Shown here: piece by piece, positions 33,768-41,642 of the stretch
Numbering within the stretch: position 1 is the first letter of the stretch
How the letters are laid out: each line of letters begins with the position of its first letter
NCBI GenBank assembly: GCA_036489495.1
Contig: DASXFR010000072.1
Location: 56,291 to 120,290 of the forward strand
Length of the DNA: 64,000 nucleotides
Direction of reading: 5' to 3'
Source of the DNA: DASZIT01 sp036489495
GTDB taxonomy: Bacteria; Actinomycetota; Acidimicrobiia; Acidimicrobiales; RAAP-2
Notes under the pieces: generated by a model
Databases searched by the model: none
Told to the model about the DNA's origin: nothing
Seen by the model: only the letters and a program-made list of their open reading frames with translations
Position numbers and translations under genes: made by a program

Positions 33768-35024
33768 CTACGCCGACACGCGGGCCGAGGGAGTGAAAGC
33801 CACCGGGATGTGCTTGACCCCGCTGATGAACTGGGACTGCAGGCGCTCGACCTCGCCGTTGAGCCGGATGTCCGGCATCCGGTCGAGCAGATGCTCGAAC
33901 ATCACCCGGATCTCCATCCGGGCCAGATTGGCTCCCAGACAGAAGTGCGGGCCCCCGCCTCCGAAGGCGATGTGCGGGTTCGGGTCCCGGGTGATGTCGA
34001 AGGCGTGGGGGTTCTCGAAGACGGTCTCATCCCGGTTGCCGGAGACGTGGAAGAACACCACCTTCTCGTCGGCCCCGATCTTCTGCCCGCCCAGCTCGAA
34101 GGGGGCGGTGGTCTGGCGACGGAAGTTCATCACCGGGCTCACGTACCGCAGCATCTCTTCGACCGCCGACGGAAGCAACGAGCGGTCCCGCTGGAGGAGC
34201 TCCCACTGCTCGAGATTATCGAAGAAGGCCACCATCGCCCCGGAGATGAGGTTCCGGGTCGTCTCGTTGCCGGCCACGGTGAGCAGCAAGAAGAACAGTT
34301 CGAGCTCGAGGTCGGAGAGCTTCTCCCCTTCCATTTCCACCTGGGTGAGCACGCTCATCAGGTCGTCCTTCGGGTCGGCCCGCTTCTGGCCGAACAACTG
34401 GGAGGCGTAGGCGTAGAGCTCCATCGAGGCCAGCTGGGCCGCCTCCGCCGCCTCGGCGCCCTCGGCGCTCTTCTGGTACTCGGCGTCCTGGTTGCCGATC
34501 ATCCGGTTGGACCAGTCGAACATCCGGTGGCGGTCCTCGTGGGGGACGCCCAACAGCTCGGCGATCACCACCAGCGGGAGCTCGGCGGCGATGTCGGTCA
34601 CGAACTCGGCGGTGCCGGACTCGATGACGTTGTCGATGATCCGGTCGGTGGCGGCGTGGATGCGGTCGTGGAGCTGGTTGATCATCCGGGGAGTGAAGCC
34701 CTTGTTGACCAACCGGCGGTACCGGGTGTGGAGCGGCGGGTCCATGTTCAGCATCAGCAGCTGCAGCTGCGCCAGGTTCTCCTCGTCCAGCTCCCAGATG
34801 AAGGTGGCCTTGTCGGCCGAGGAGAAGTGCTCGTAGTCGCGGTTGACGGCCACGCACTCGTTGTAGGAGGTGACCGCCCAGAATCCGGGTCCGTCGGCCT
34901 CCTCGTGCCACCAGACCGGGGCGTTGTGGCGCAGGAAGGTGAACCAGTCGTGCGGGACCCCGTCGACGAAGTGCTTGGAGTCGGTGAGGTCGATGTCGTT
35001 GAAATCGATCGCGGCTTCGCTCAT
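33768..35024 (-). CDS. Cytochrome P450
   Basis: A 418-residue soluble bacterial P450. The I-helix motif is TVAGNETTRN, the ExxR motif is EEMLR, and the heme loop is FGGGGPHFCLGANLAR with axial Cys362. MDPPLHTRYRRLVNKGFTPRMI matches the conserved C-helix region of CYP families acting on fatty acids, steroids or terpenes in actinobacteria. No ferredoxin or reductase gene is adjacent, so electron donors come from elsewhere. The start ATG at 35024 lies 20 bases from a palindromic operator candidate. It forms a unit with the TetR gene immediately downstream. The substrate is not determinable. Confidence 0.92.
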   Translation of the reverse strand: MSEAAIDFNDIDLTDSKHFVDGVPHDWFTFLRHNAPVWWHEEADGPGFWAVTSYNECVAVNRDYEHFSSADKATFIWELDEENLAQLQLLMLNMDPPLHTRYRRLVNKGFTPRMINQLHDRIHAATDRIIDNVIESGTAEFVTDIAAELPLVVIAELLGVPHEDRHRMFDWSNRMIGNQDAEYQKSAEGAEAAEAAQLASMELYAYASQLFGQKRADPKDDLMSVLTQVEMEGEKLSDLELELFFLLLTVAGNETTRNLISGAMVAFFDNLEQWELLQRDRSLLPSAVEEMLRYVSPVMNFRRQTTAPFELGGQKIGADEKVVFFHVSGNRDETVFENPHAFDITRDPNPHIAFGGGGPHFCLGANLARMEIRVMFEHLLDRMPDIRLNGEVERLQSQFISGVKHIPVAFTPSARVSA

Positions 35025-35044
35025 TTCGGACGCCCCTCCATAGA

Positions 35045-35063
35045 ATCGGACACAGTGTCCGAT
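35045..35063. promoter_or_regulatory. Perfect 19-base palindrome, probable TetR operator
   Basis: ATCGGACAC-A-GTGTCCGAT is a perfect inverted repeat with one central base, 20 bases upstream of the P450 start codon. Length and symmetry are those of TetR-family operators. Bound protein here would block the promoter or early transcription of P450 and tetR. It is the strongest palindrome in the intergenic DNA of this part of the window. Confidence 0.7.
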
Positions 35064-35140
35064 ACGTCAGATGGTAGGTCCGAAGAGGGTCGATGTCAAC
35101 GCGGGTGCCGGGGATGGGTCGGGTAAAGGGCCCGGTCGGC

Positions 35141-35503
35141 TCAGTCCCAGTCGGCCTTCCCGTCGATGACCACCCAGGGCTGCTCGGTGACCACGAAGTC
35201 GAGATGGTCGAGGTCGAGGAAGTTGGCGATGTCCTCCATCACCTCGGGGAAGTCGTCCTCCCCCATGTGGGCCTGGTACTCCTTCATGGAGGGGAACCAC
35301 TGCACGGTGACCCCGTCGTAGCCGGAGCGGTCGTCGTCGCTCCGGTAGTCGTCGAGGGGCCGGGGATGCTGCTCGTAGCGGATCACGTGGCTGCCGCTCC
35401 GGCTGCCGGCGATCAGCGGCCCGTGGACGTTCTTCCAATGGGCCTGGAACTCGGCGGGGGTCAACCCCTCCTTGCGCTTCAGCAGACAGGTCAACTTCAC
35501 CAT
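35141..35503 (-). CDS. EthD-domain protein (dimeric alpha-beta barrel)
   Basis: A 120-residue protein with the EthD signature: KLTCLLKRKEGLTPAEFQAHW followed by KNVHGPLI, then a central VTVQWFPSMKEYQAHM and DDFPEVMEDIANFLDL. EthD proteins form ferredoxin-like dimers and often accompany P450 systems; in ether degradation the partner P450 needs EthD. Here the gene lies upstream of a P450 on the same strand with the operator candidate between them, so a functional link is plausible. No catalytic residues can be assigned. It may be an accessory protein or a small isomerase or monooxygenase-like enzyme. Confidence 0.75.
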   Translation of the reverse strand: MVKLTCLLKRKEGLTPAEFQAHWKNVHGPLIAGSRSGSHVIRYEQHPRPLDDYRSDDDRSGYDGVTVQWFPSMKEYQAHMGEDDFPEVMEDIANFLDLDHLDFVVTEQPWVVIDGKADWD

Positions 35504-35621
35504 CGATATCGCTCCCTCGGTCGGTGCACCACCACGGTGGGTCGGCCCGAGGCTTCACCCCCGGGGCCCCTCGGCGCAAGGCGGGGGTCAGCACCGGGGC
35601 GGCGTCCAGCCAGCCGACCGG

Positions 35622-36398
35622 TCATTTGGCCACCGTGGCGGTGAACAGCTGGGTGTTGTACGGCATCATGATCGGCTCGGCCAGGGTGCCGGCGAAGGCG
35701 GCGACCTCGGCCAGGAAGCTGGCCCGCTCGTCGTCCGGCAGCACCCGCACATAGCTGCGGGAGGCCACCTGGTCGACCAACGCCGGCCGGTCGAGCGGCT
35801 GGGTGAAGTGGAACACGGAGAGGGTGACCGGCCCGAACCGGTGGCTGGCGTCGATGATCGGGGAGAAGTCCATGCCCACCGGGTAGGGCATGCACCGATC
35901 CCAGCGGGTCATCCGGGTCAACTCCTGCATCACCGGGTCGCGCTCGTCCCGCTCGTTCCAGACCAGGGACAGCACCCCGCCGGGCCGCAACACCCGGGCG
36001 ATCTCGGGCAACGCCACCGGCGGGTCGAACCAGTGGAAGGCCTGGGCCACCACCACCGCGTCCATGCTGCTGGGTCGCAGCGGGATGGCCTCGCCGACCC
36101 CGGCGATCACCGGCACCCCGGGAACCACCCGGGTGAGGATCTCCCGCATCGACGCCGAGGGCTCGACGGCCACACTTTTCACACCGAACGGAACCAGTTC
36201 GCGGGTGAATTTGCCGGTGCCGGCGGCCAGGTCGAGCACCCGGGATCCCTCCTGGATACCGGCCCGGTCGACCACGAAGGCCACCAGGTCCTCCTGGTAG
36301 CCGGGGCGGCCCCGCTCGTAGACGTCGGAGGCGGCCTCGAACCCCACCCGTCCCTGGGTGTCCCGGGTGGATTGGTGGGGTTGGCCGGCTCCGCCCAT
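35622..36398 (-). CDS. Class I SAM-dependent methyltransferase
   Basis: A 258-residue methyltransferase. VLDLAAGTGKFTREL is motif I, SVAVEPSASM holds the acidic residue for the ribose, and DAVVVAQAFHWFDPPVALPEIARVLRPGG carries motifs II and III with the methyltransferase type 11 pattern. The start of the protein (RVGFEAASDVYERGRPGYQEDLV) is typical of small-molecule methyltransferases with a C-terminal cap. The start codon is 34 bases from the divergent hexapeptide acyltransferase start. It is on the same strand as the EthD-P450-TetR genes but 118 bases away. The substrate is unknown. Confidence 0.8.
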   Translation of the reverse strand: MGGAGQPHQSTRDTQGRVGFEAASDVYERGRPGYQEDLVAFVVDRAGIQEGSRVLDLAAGTGKFTRELVPFGVKSVAVEPSASMREILTRVVPGVPVIAGVGEAIPLRPSSMDAVVVAQAFHWFDPPVALPEIARVLRPGGVLSLVWNERDERDPVMQELTRMTRWDRCMPYPVGMDFSPIIDASHRFGPVTLSVFHFTQPLDRPALVDQVASRSYVRVLPDDERASFLAEVAAFAGTLAEPIMMPYNTQLFTATVAK

Positions 36399-36432
36399 CC
36401 CGGCGATCGTATGGCATTGGTAGCGTGCCGGG

Positions 36433-37197
36433 GTGGCCGCTCATCTCCCGTTGCCCGACCCGACCCCGGATGCGGCGGGTCCGTTGGCCCGGTCGTTGTC
36501 CCCGGCGTTGGCGCCGGTCGACGGTCTCGTCGGGGCCTCGGCGTCGGTCCCGGCTCGACCCCGGGGCCCGCGCCGCCGGCGGTGGCTCAACTCCGCCATC
36601 CAACACGGGTGGGACTGGCTGGCCCTCCACGGAGCCACCGGGCCCACCAGCCCGAAGGCGGCCCGGTTCGGTGCCTTCGGGGAGGGGAGCTACCTGGCCT
36701 TTCCGCCGGGGGCGACCTTCGGCGAGCGGTGGATCCACATCGGGGACAACACCCTCATCGGGACCTATGTGAGCCTGTCGGCCGGGATGGTCCCGGGCCA
36801 GAAGATGGTCACCGACCCGGTGGTGCGGATCGGTGACCGGTGCATGATCGGCCGCGGCAGCCACATCGTCGGCCATTTCAACGTCGACATCGGCGACGAT
36901 GTCTATACAGGTCCCTACATCTACATCACCGACCAGAACCACGGCTACGAGGATCCCGACGAGCCGGTGCACTCCCAGATGCCCACCGACCGGCCGGTGC
37001 GGATCGGCTCGGGCAGCTGGCTCGGGACCGGGGCGGTGATCCTCCCCGGGACCACCCTCGGGCGGAATGTGGTGGTCGGGGCGGGTTCGGTGGTGCGGGG
37101 CAGCTTCCCGGATCACTGCGTGATCGTCGGGGTCCCGGCCCGGATCGTGCGACGCTACGTGCCGGGAACCTGGTGGGTCTCCGTGTCGACGCCCTGA
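36433..37197 (+). CDS. Left-handed beta-helix (hexapeptide repeat) acyltransferase
   Basis: A 254-residue protein from a GTG start. After a Pro/Ala/Arg-rich N-terminal part of about 50 residues the hexapeptide pattern appears: WIHIGDNTLIGTYVSLSAGM, then VRIGDRCMIGRGSHIVGH, then VDIGDDVYTGPYIYITDQNHGY, with His as candidate catalytic residue. Later come GSWLGTGAVILPGTTLGRNV and VVGAGSVVRGSFPDHCVIVGVPAR, the usual final coils. Such enzymes O-acetylate sugars or other alcohols. It diverges from the methyltransferase gene and may serve envelope glycan modification. The first 50 residues are unusual and may mark a start placed too early. Confidence 0.8.
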   Translation: MAAHLPLPDPTPDAAGPLARSLSPALAPVDGLVGASASVPARPRGPRRRRWLNSAIQHGWDWLALHGATGPTSPKAARFGAFGEGSYLAFPPGATFGERWIHIGDNTLIGTYVSLSAGMVPGQKMVTDPVVRIGDRCMIGRGSHIVGHFNVDIGDDVYTGPYIYITDQNHGYEDPDEPVHSQMPTDRPVRIGSGSWLGTGAVILPGTTLGRNVVVGAGSVVRGSFPDHCVIVGVPARIVRRYVPGTWWVSVSTP

Positions 37198-37273
37198 ACC
37201 GCTTGGGGCTGGCGGCTGGGTTGGGTCTGGCTGGGTCTCAGCTGGCTGGTCTAGTGCTGGTCCAGACACTGTC

Positions 37274-37288
37274 AGTGAATATGTCACT
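37274..37288. promoter_or_regulatory. Palindrome AGTGA-N5-TCACT upstream of first GGDEF gene
   Basis: AGTGAatatgTCACT followed by AC. The same arrangement, AGTGA-N5-TCACT then AC, precedes the second GGDEF gene at 39702. A TA-rich segment (GGTAATATGATG) follows and could be a -10 region. Both sites match the AGTG-N7-CACT sites near 2.4 kb. A shared transcription factor is inferred. Confidence 0.45.
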
Positions 37289-37340
37289 ACTTTGCGTGGT
37301 AATATGATGGGTACGCCGCGAGCAGTAGGCAGGACGGCAG

Positions 37341-37439
37341 ATGACACACCCATCAAGCTGCAGATGCAGCATCTGGTATCACGTAAGGGCGGATAAGCGG
37401 AAGCGCTCGATCCTTCGACCCGACCAGAGCCAGCCATGA
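37341..37439 (+). CDS. Small upstream ORF coupled to first GGDEF gene
   Basis: A 32-codon frame starting ATGACACAC and ending in a TGA that overlaps the GGDEF start as ATGA. The peptide begins MTHPSSCRCS and contains ADKRKRSI. The second GGDEF gene has a 32-codon frame at exactly the same place, with the same first two codons, the same AGA at codon 8 and the same Ala17, Asp18, Arg20, Arg22 and Ile24 codons. Thirteen bases before the start, GGCAGGACGGCAG is also nearly conserved and may be a ribosome-binding region. The GGDEF gene itself lacks an obvious one, so translation may depend on coupling. Expression is unproven; it may be a conserved leader only. Confidence 0.4.
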   Translation: MTHPSSCRCSIWYHVRADKRKRSILRPDQSQP

Positions 37440-39208
37440 AGGACGCCGGTCCCCTCTTCGAGGAGCCGTGGCCCGACGACGAGACGCAGTTGGTGATCGA
37501 CGCGGTCCGGGCGGCGGTAAGCGGCTCCAGCGGGGCCAGAGCCAATTCGCTGGCGGAGGCTGGCCGCCAGTGGGCTCGAGCCCATCAGTCGGCGTCGCTC
37601 ATGCGCGCCCGACTCAGCGCACTCGAGGCCTCAATGGAGGGCGAGCTGGGCATCGCGTCCGAAGCCGATCGGATCGCCTATTACCGGGCGTGGCGGATGG
37701 TCACCGACGCCGCCACCTGGACGTCGCTCACCCAGCTGGAAGCGGCCGCCCTTCTCGACCCGCTCACTGGGGTCGGCAACCGACGGGCCCTCGATCTGCT
37801 GCTCACCCGGGCCATGTCCGGCGCCCGCCGGGCCGGGTCCGAATTGGTGGTGGCGGCGGTTGACCTCGACGGTTTGAAGCGCATCAACGATTCGCGGGGG
37901 CACGCCGAGGGCGACCGAACCCTGACGTCACTGGTGAATGCTTTCGGTGAAGGGCTGCGGGCATCCGACAGCGTGTTCCGAACCGGCGGTGACGAGTTCG
38001 CCGTCGTCTTGCCGGGGATGGGACTGGCTGACGTCGAATCCCTTATGCGTCGAATCTCGGACGCCGGTGCTCCCGGGTTTGCCTGGGGAGCGGCGACATT
38101 TTCGATCGAGCAACAGCAACCTGTCGAACTTCTCGATGCCGCCGACACCGATCTCTATCGCCGTCGAGGAGTGGAGCGGGAGGGGGTCGGAAGCGAAGTG
38201 GCGCTCGGTGCGGTGATCTTGCACCATCCCCACGGGGCGCTTAGGACACGGATCTCCCGACGATCCAGCGTGGTCGTCGCCGCCGGCCTGGTTGCCGTCG
38301 CCGGAGCCGTCGGCGCATTGACACAGTTGTCGCCCGCGAACCAGGCGGCTCTCTCCCCGAAACACCCGAATCAACGATCGGGACCGTCGGCCGGGCCCGG
38401 AGCCACGCCGCCAACGACCATCGGGGGTCCGTCGGCACCATCCCCGCTCCCAACCACGACGGCGCCCGCCTCGAGCGCCATCGACAGCCCATCCGCGGAG
38501 CTGACCAACGTGTCCACGTCGAGCCCGACTGGCGGGTTTGTCGTGAGCACCGCCCCTGCCAACCCCTCAGCCAACGGTCCTGCCACCGCCCCTGCACCCC
38601 CTGCGGACGCTCCGGTCGGGGCGGCTCCAGCAGGTGGGACTCCGGCAGGTGGAACGCCGGCAGGTGGGACTCCGGTTGGGGCGGCTCCGGCAGGTGGGAC
38701 TCCGGTTGGGGCGGCTCCGGCAGGTGGAACGCCGGCAGGTGGAACGCCGGCAGGTGGGACTCCGGCAGGTGGAACGCCGGCAGGTGGAACGCCGGCAGGT
38801 GGAACGCCGGCAGGTGGGACTCCGGCAGGTGGGACTCCGGCAGGTGGGACTCCGGCAGGTGGGACTCCGGCAGCTGGGACTCCGGCAGCTGGGACTCCGG
38901 CAGGTGGGACTCCGGCAGGTGGAACGCCGGTCGGGGCGGCTCCAGTGGGGGCGGCCCCGACGAGTACGACGACTACGGGTCCAACGAGTACCGGCTTTGG
39001 TGAGGGCAAATCGACTGCGACCCTCCCGGATCAGGCGACTAGCGGTCGGACAGAAGACCAGCCCACCGGGCCTGCCTCCGGCGACATTGGCGGGGCGAAT
39101 GTGGGTTCGCAGATGTTGCAGGCCGGCGCTCAGGTTTCATACGATGCGGCGAGGTCATCCGACCCGGCCCCCGATAGGCCTGGGACAGCCAAGGGGATCC
39201 CGGACTGA
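37436..39208 (+). CDS. GGDEF diguanylate cyclase with transmembrane segment and pentapeptide-repeat tail
   Basis: A 590-residue protein. Residues 1-105 are helical, starting FEEPWPDDETQLVIDAVR, and recur in the paralogue at 39877. The GGDEF domain spans about 105-240: DPLTGVGNRRALD, VDLDGLKRINDSRGHAEGD, and FRTGGDEFAVVL with GGDEF at 184-188. RASD at 175-178 is a canonical inhibitory site five residues before it. A membrane span follows at about 279-298 after RTRISRR, which predicts a cytoplasmic cyclase and an exported tail. The tail is a Ser/Thr/Pro linker, 23 pentapeptides (mostly PAGGT or PVGAA) and a polar end. It makes cyclic di-GMP from two GTP. What the tail senses is unknown. Confidence 0.85.
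   Translation: MKDAGPLFEEPWPDDETQLVIDAVRAAVSGSSGARANSLAEAGRQWARAHQSASLMRARLSALEASMEGELGIASEADRIAYYRAWRMVTDAATWTSLTQLEAAALLDPLTGVGNRRALDLLLTRAMSGARRAGSELVVAAVDLDGLKRINDSRGHAEGDRTLTSLVNAFGEGLRASDSVFRTGGDEFAVVLPGMGLADVESLMRRISDAGAPGFAWGAATFSIEQQQPVELLDAADTDLYRRRGVEREGVGSEVALGAVILHHPHGALRTRISRRSSVVVAAGLVAVAGAVGALTQLSPANQAALSPKHPNQRSGPSAGPGATPPTTIGGPSAPSPLPTTTAPASSAIDSPSAELTNVSTSSPTGGFVVSTAPANPSANGPATAPAPPADAPVGAAPAGGTPAGGTPAGGTPVGAAPAGGTPVGAAPAGGTPAGGTPAGGTPAGGTPAGGTPAGGTPAGGTPAGGTPAGGTPAGGTPAAGTPAAGTPAGGTPAGGTPVGAAPVGAAPTSTTTTGPTSTGFGEGKSTATLPDQATSGRTEDQPTGPASGDIGGANVGSQMLQAGAQVSYDAARSSDPAPDRPGTAKGIPD
38611..38955 (+). repeat. 23 tandem 15-base repeats encoding PAGGT/PVGAA pentapeptides
   Basis: Exactly 345 bases made of 15-base units in frame with the GGDEF gene. 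The commonest units are TCCGGCAGGTGGGAC and GCCGGCAGGTGGAAC, with TCCGGTTGGGGCGGC variants near the ends and two AAGT variants. Identity between neighbouring units is nearly complete, so copy number probably varies by slippage without shifting the frame. It encodes a flexible Pro/Ala/Gly/Thr stalk. The reverse strand and another forward frame stay open through the repeat, as expected from its period. Confidence 0.95.
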
Positions 39209-39701
39209 TTCTCGGCCGGTTCCCGACTCCTCCTGGCTACCGATTGACGGCGAGGGTGGCCTTCAGGTTTGGAGGCCGATCCTGAGAGAGAGCCACCCCC
39301 CTCCGATGCTCCCGCTCGATGTCGAGCATCCGGAGGTCACCAAAGCCAGGGCCGGCAGGTTGGCACAGGCTTCGGCGGTCCGTCCGCCCGACATACCGGA
39401 TGGTATGAGGGGAATCGAGAGCCCGAAGGGGGGCAGCGTGCCGACGTTCGGTCAGTCCGGGAACGGGGAACCCGGAAGGTGCTAGGCACAGGAACGCCGA
39501 CAGGGGGTGAGGTTCGATGCCGCTTGGGTTGATGCCGATGGCTCGCCTGGGGACCCGCCCGCCGCTCAGATTCCCCATGCTCACCTCCCGCGCGATCTCG
39601 TCGGCTTTGATGCCGAATGCCTCTCGTTGAGATAACGCAGTAGTGCCGTCAACCTGGCGAAATTGACCAGGTCAGGATCCGATCGCAAGTTACGCGCAGC
39701 C
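39209..39701. other. Intergenic region between the two GGDEF genes
   Basis: No gene is supported here. It contains small hairpins: CATACC-GGAT-GGTATG at 39392-39407 and CCGGG-N9-CCCGG near 39458-39477. Reverse frames of about 115 codons exist, but without a ribosome-binding site, family resemblance or the codon bias of neighbouring genes. Base composition is less extreme than in the genes. The 3' part leads into the promoter of the second GGDEF gene. Confidence 0.5.
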
Positions 39702-39716
39702 AGTGAGTTCCTCACT
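39702..39716. promoter_or_regulatory. Palindrome AGTGA-N5-TCACT upstream of second GGDEF gene
   Basis: AGTGAgttccTCACT followed by AC, the counterpart of the site at 37274-37288. GGTGATAACATC follows at about the same distance as GGTAATATGATG in the first copy. The half-sites are identical between copies while the spacer differs, as expected for a protein-binding site. Confidence 0.45.
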
Positions 39717-39781
39717 ACGGACGGTGATAACATCAAGTTCCACCGCCGCAGAGCCGATACATGCTCCAGGTAGAACGGCAA

Positions 39782-39880
39782 ATGACACAGGTACGAGACC
39801 GCAGAAGTAGAATTTTGCACCAGGCGGGGGCGGATTGTCGGCTGCGCCCGATCCATGCAACCAACGGGAACGAGTCATGA
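39782..39880 (+). CDS. Small upstream ORF coupled to second GGDEF gene
   Basis: A 32-codon frame starting ATGACACAG and ending in a TGA that overlaps the GGDEF ATG. The peptide begins MTQVRDRRSRIL and contains ADCRLRPI. The length and start position match the small ORF before the first GGDEF gene, and nine residues are identical. GGTAGAACGGCAA lies directly before the ATG, a near copy of the sequence in the first leader. The region between the two conserved blocks is diverged, so what is kept is the start, the codons for Ala-Asp-x-Arg-x-Arg-x-Ile and the coupled end. Translation is unproven. Confidence 0.4.
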   Translation: MTQVRDRRSRILHQAGADCRLRPIHATNGNES

Positions 39881-41307
39881 ACCAAGCCGTACCTCCGTTC
39901 GAGGAGCCGTGGCCGGACGACGAAATGCAGTCGGTGGTCGACGCGGTCCGGTCGGCTGTGGCTGCTCCACGTCTGCACCCGTCGGGTGATTCGCGGAACG
40001 GAGCCGACGGGCTGTCTTCGGCGTCGAACGGTGACGGCGGACCGATCGAGAATTCCCTGGCCGAGGCCGGTCGCCGGTGGGCCCGAGCCCATCAGTCGGC
40101 GTCGCTCATGCGCAGCCGGCTCGACGAAATCGAAGCTTCGATGGATGCCGATCTGGACACCGGAACCGAAGCCGATCGCGCCGCCTACCACCGGGCCTGG
40201 AGGATCGTCACCGACGCCGCCACCTGGACATCGCTGAACCAGTTGGAGGAGGCGGCGCTGGCCGATCCGCTCACCGGAGTGGGCAACCGGCGGGCCCTCG
40301 ATCTCATGCTCACCCGGGCGATGTCCGGCGCTCGCCGCACCGGTTCCGAGTTGGTGGTGGTGGCGGTCGATCTCGACGGGCTGAAGCGGATCAACGACTC
40401 GCGGGGCCATGCGGAGGGCGACCGGACCCTCACTTCGCTGGTGGACGCCATCAGTGAAGGACTGCGGACGTCCGACACCGTGTTCAGGACCGGTGGTGAC
40501 GAGTTCGCCATCGTCTTGCAGGGAATCGGACTCAATGAGGTCGAGCCCCTCATGCACCGAATCTCCGACGGCGGTACCCCGGAGTTCACCTGGGGCGCCG
40601 CGGCCTTCGGTGTCGAACATCAACGGCCTTCGGACCTCCTCGATGCGGCCGACATTGATCTCTATCGTCGTCGCGGCGTGGACCGGGCGCTGGTTGTGGC
40701 TGGGGTCACTGGCGTTGGCCTGGCCGGGGCCGGAGCGCTGGCCGCCGGGGCCGGAACCGGTGCAGTGGTGGATCTTCGCCGCCCCCATGGATCGCTCGGA
40801 ACCCGGATCTCCCGACGGGTCAGCGTCGGCGTGGCCGCCGGCCTGGTAGCCATCGGCGGAACCCTGGCCGGCGTGCTCACGTTGGGGCCCGCCACCCAGG
40901 TCGCCAGCCCGCCGAGCCACCGGACCGGTCCGGGTGCCACTTCGACCACCACCCCCCCGAGTTCATCGACGCCACCGTCGACCACGCCATCTTCGGGCTT
41001 GGGCGTGGGAGGGAACACCTCCCCCTTCTCGCTGGCCACCCAGATCACCCCCAGTACGACGAACAGCACGGGTGGCAATTCAGTAACCCCTGTCACGAGT
41101 CCCCCCGCTACGACGCCGACAACGACTCCACGCAATCCCACGCCTCCCACGGCCACCACGACTCCAACCGGGACTGTCCCGCCGACTCCGCCATCGGGGG
41201 TCGTCTCCGGGCTGGTGGTCGGCCTGGAGTCAACCCTGAACAGCACGGTGTTCGGCCTGGTCAGTGTGCTCGGGCTCGGAGGATTGGTCGCCGGTCCGAA
41301 GAAGTAG
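39877..41307 (+). CDS. GGDEF diguanylate cyclase with membrane segment(s) and Thr/Pro-rich tail
   Basis: A 476-residue paralogue of the protein encoded just upstream. The N-terminal region is longer by a Ser/Gly/Asp-rich insert at about 30-58, then matches closely (EAGRRWARAHQSASLMRSRL). The GGDEF motif is at 206-210 and the RTSD inhibitory site at 197-200, so it should be active and feedback-inhibited. Two hydrophobic stretches follow, at about 271-298 and 316-338; the second corresponds to the single span of the paralogue. If only the second crosses, the tail of Thr, Pro, Ser and Asn is exported. The last 30 residues become hydrophobic again (VFGLVSVLGLGGLVAG) and may be a second anchor. 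Confidence 0.85.
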   Translation: MNQAVPPFEEPWPDDEMQSVVDAVRSAVAAPRLHPSGDSRNGADGLSSASNGDGGPIENSLAEAGRRWARAHQSASLMRSRLDEIEASMDADLDTGTEADRAAYHRAWRIVTDAATWTSLNQLEEAALADPLTGVGNRRALDLMLTRAMSGARRTGSELVVVAVDLDGLKRINDSRGHAEGDRTLTSLVDAISEGLRTSDTVFRTGGDEFAIVLQGIGLNEVEPLMHRISDGGTPEFTWGAAAFGVEHQRPSDLLDAADIDLYRRRGVDRALVVAGVTGVGLAGAGALAAGAGTGAVVDLRRPHGSLGTRISRRVSVGVAAGLVAIGGTLAGVLTLGPATQVASPPSHRTGPGATSTTTPPSSSTPPSTTPSSGLGVGGNTSPFSLATQITPSTTNSTGGNSVTPVTSPPATTPTTTPRNPTPPTATTTPTGTVPPTPPSGVVSGLVVGLESTLNSTVFGLVSVLGLGGLVAGPKK

Positions 41308-41642
41308 GTCCACCAGCGGAATCGAGGCTCGGGCCGACCCGTGGTTCTGGAGCATCGCGGTTCGCTCTCCGATAACGCGCGGCTGAGGGCTCACACCGCC
41401 GGAGGGAATCGCGCGGGGGAACGGACTGAACCGCGGTCTGAACCAATCGCAGGCGTAGACGGGGCCGCGCCGGGTCTCAGGCTGGATCGGCCCGAAACGC
41501 CAGTCGATCCCATGCCGCCTCTTCAGGCGAGGGTTGTCGCCGAACCTGGACGGCCCCTACTCGAGGCGCGAAATCAACGCACTCGGCAAGTCGCACAATC
41601 ACACGGGGGTTGGATCGACCAGAGAAGCCGGCGGTCCAGCTA
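41308..41642. other. Intergenic region between convergent GGDEF and Thr/Pro-tailed protein genes
   Basis: No gene is supported in these 335 bases. One forward frame of about 100 codons runs through to 41646, but it has no ribosome-binding site or recognisable family and reads as composition-driven. No strong terminator hairpin was seen. The region probably holds the 3' ends of the two convergent units. Confidence 0.45.

Noticed and set aside
37198..37435. Cyclic di-GMP riboswitch (GEMM-type) in the GGDEF leaders
   Set aside because: I looked for the conserved GEMM core and could not find it in either leader; the conservation is better described by the palindrome and small ORF.
38611..38955. 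Tandem 15-base repeats considered as a CRISPR array
   Set aside because: There are no unique spacers, the unit is contiguous and in frame with a protein gene, and no cas gene is nearby.
39237..39584. Reverse-strand frame of 115 codons between the GGDEF genes
   Set aside because: No ribosome-binding site, no family resemblance and a composition unlike neighbouring genes.
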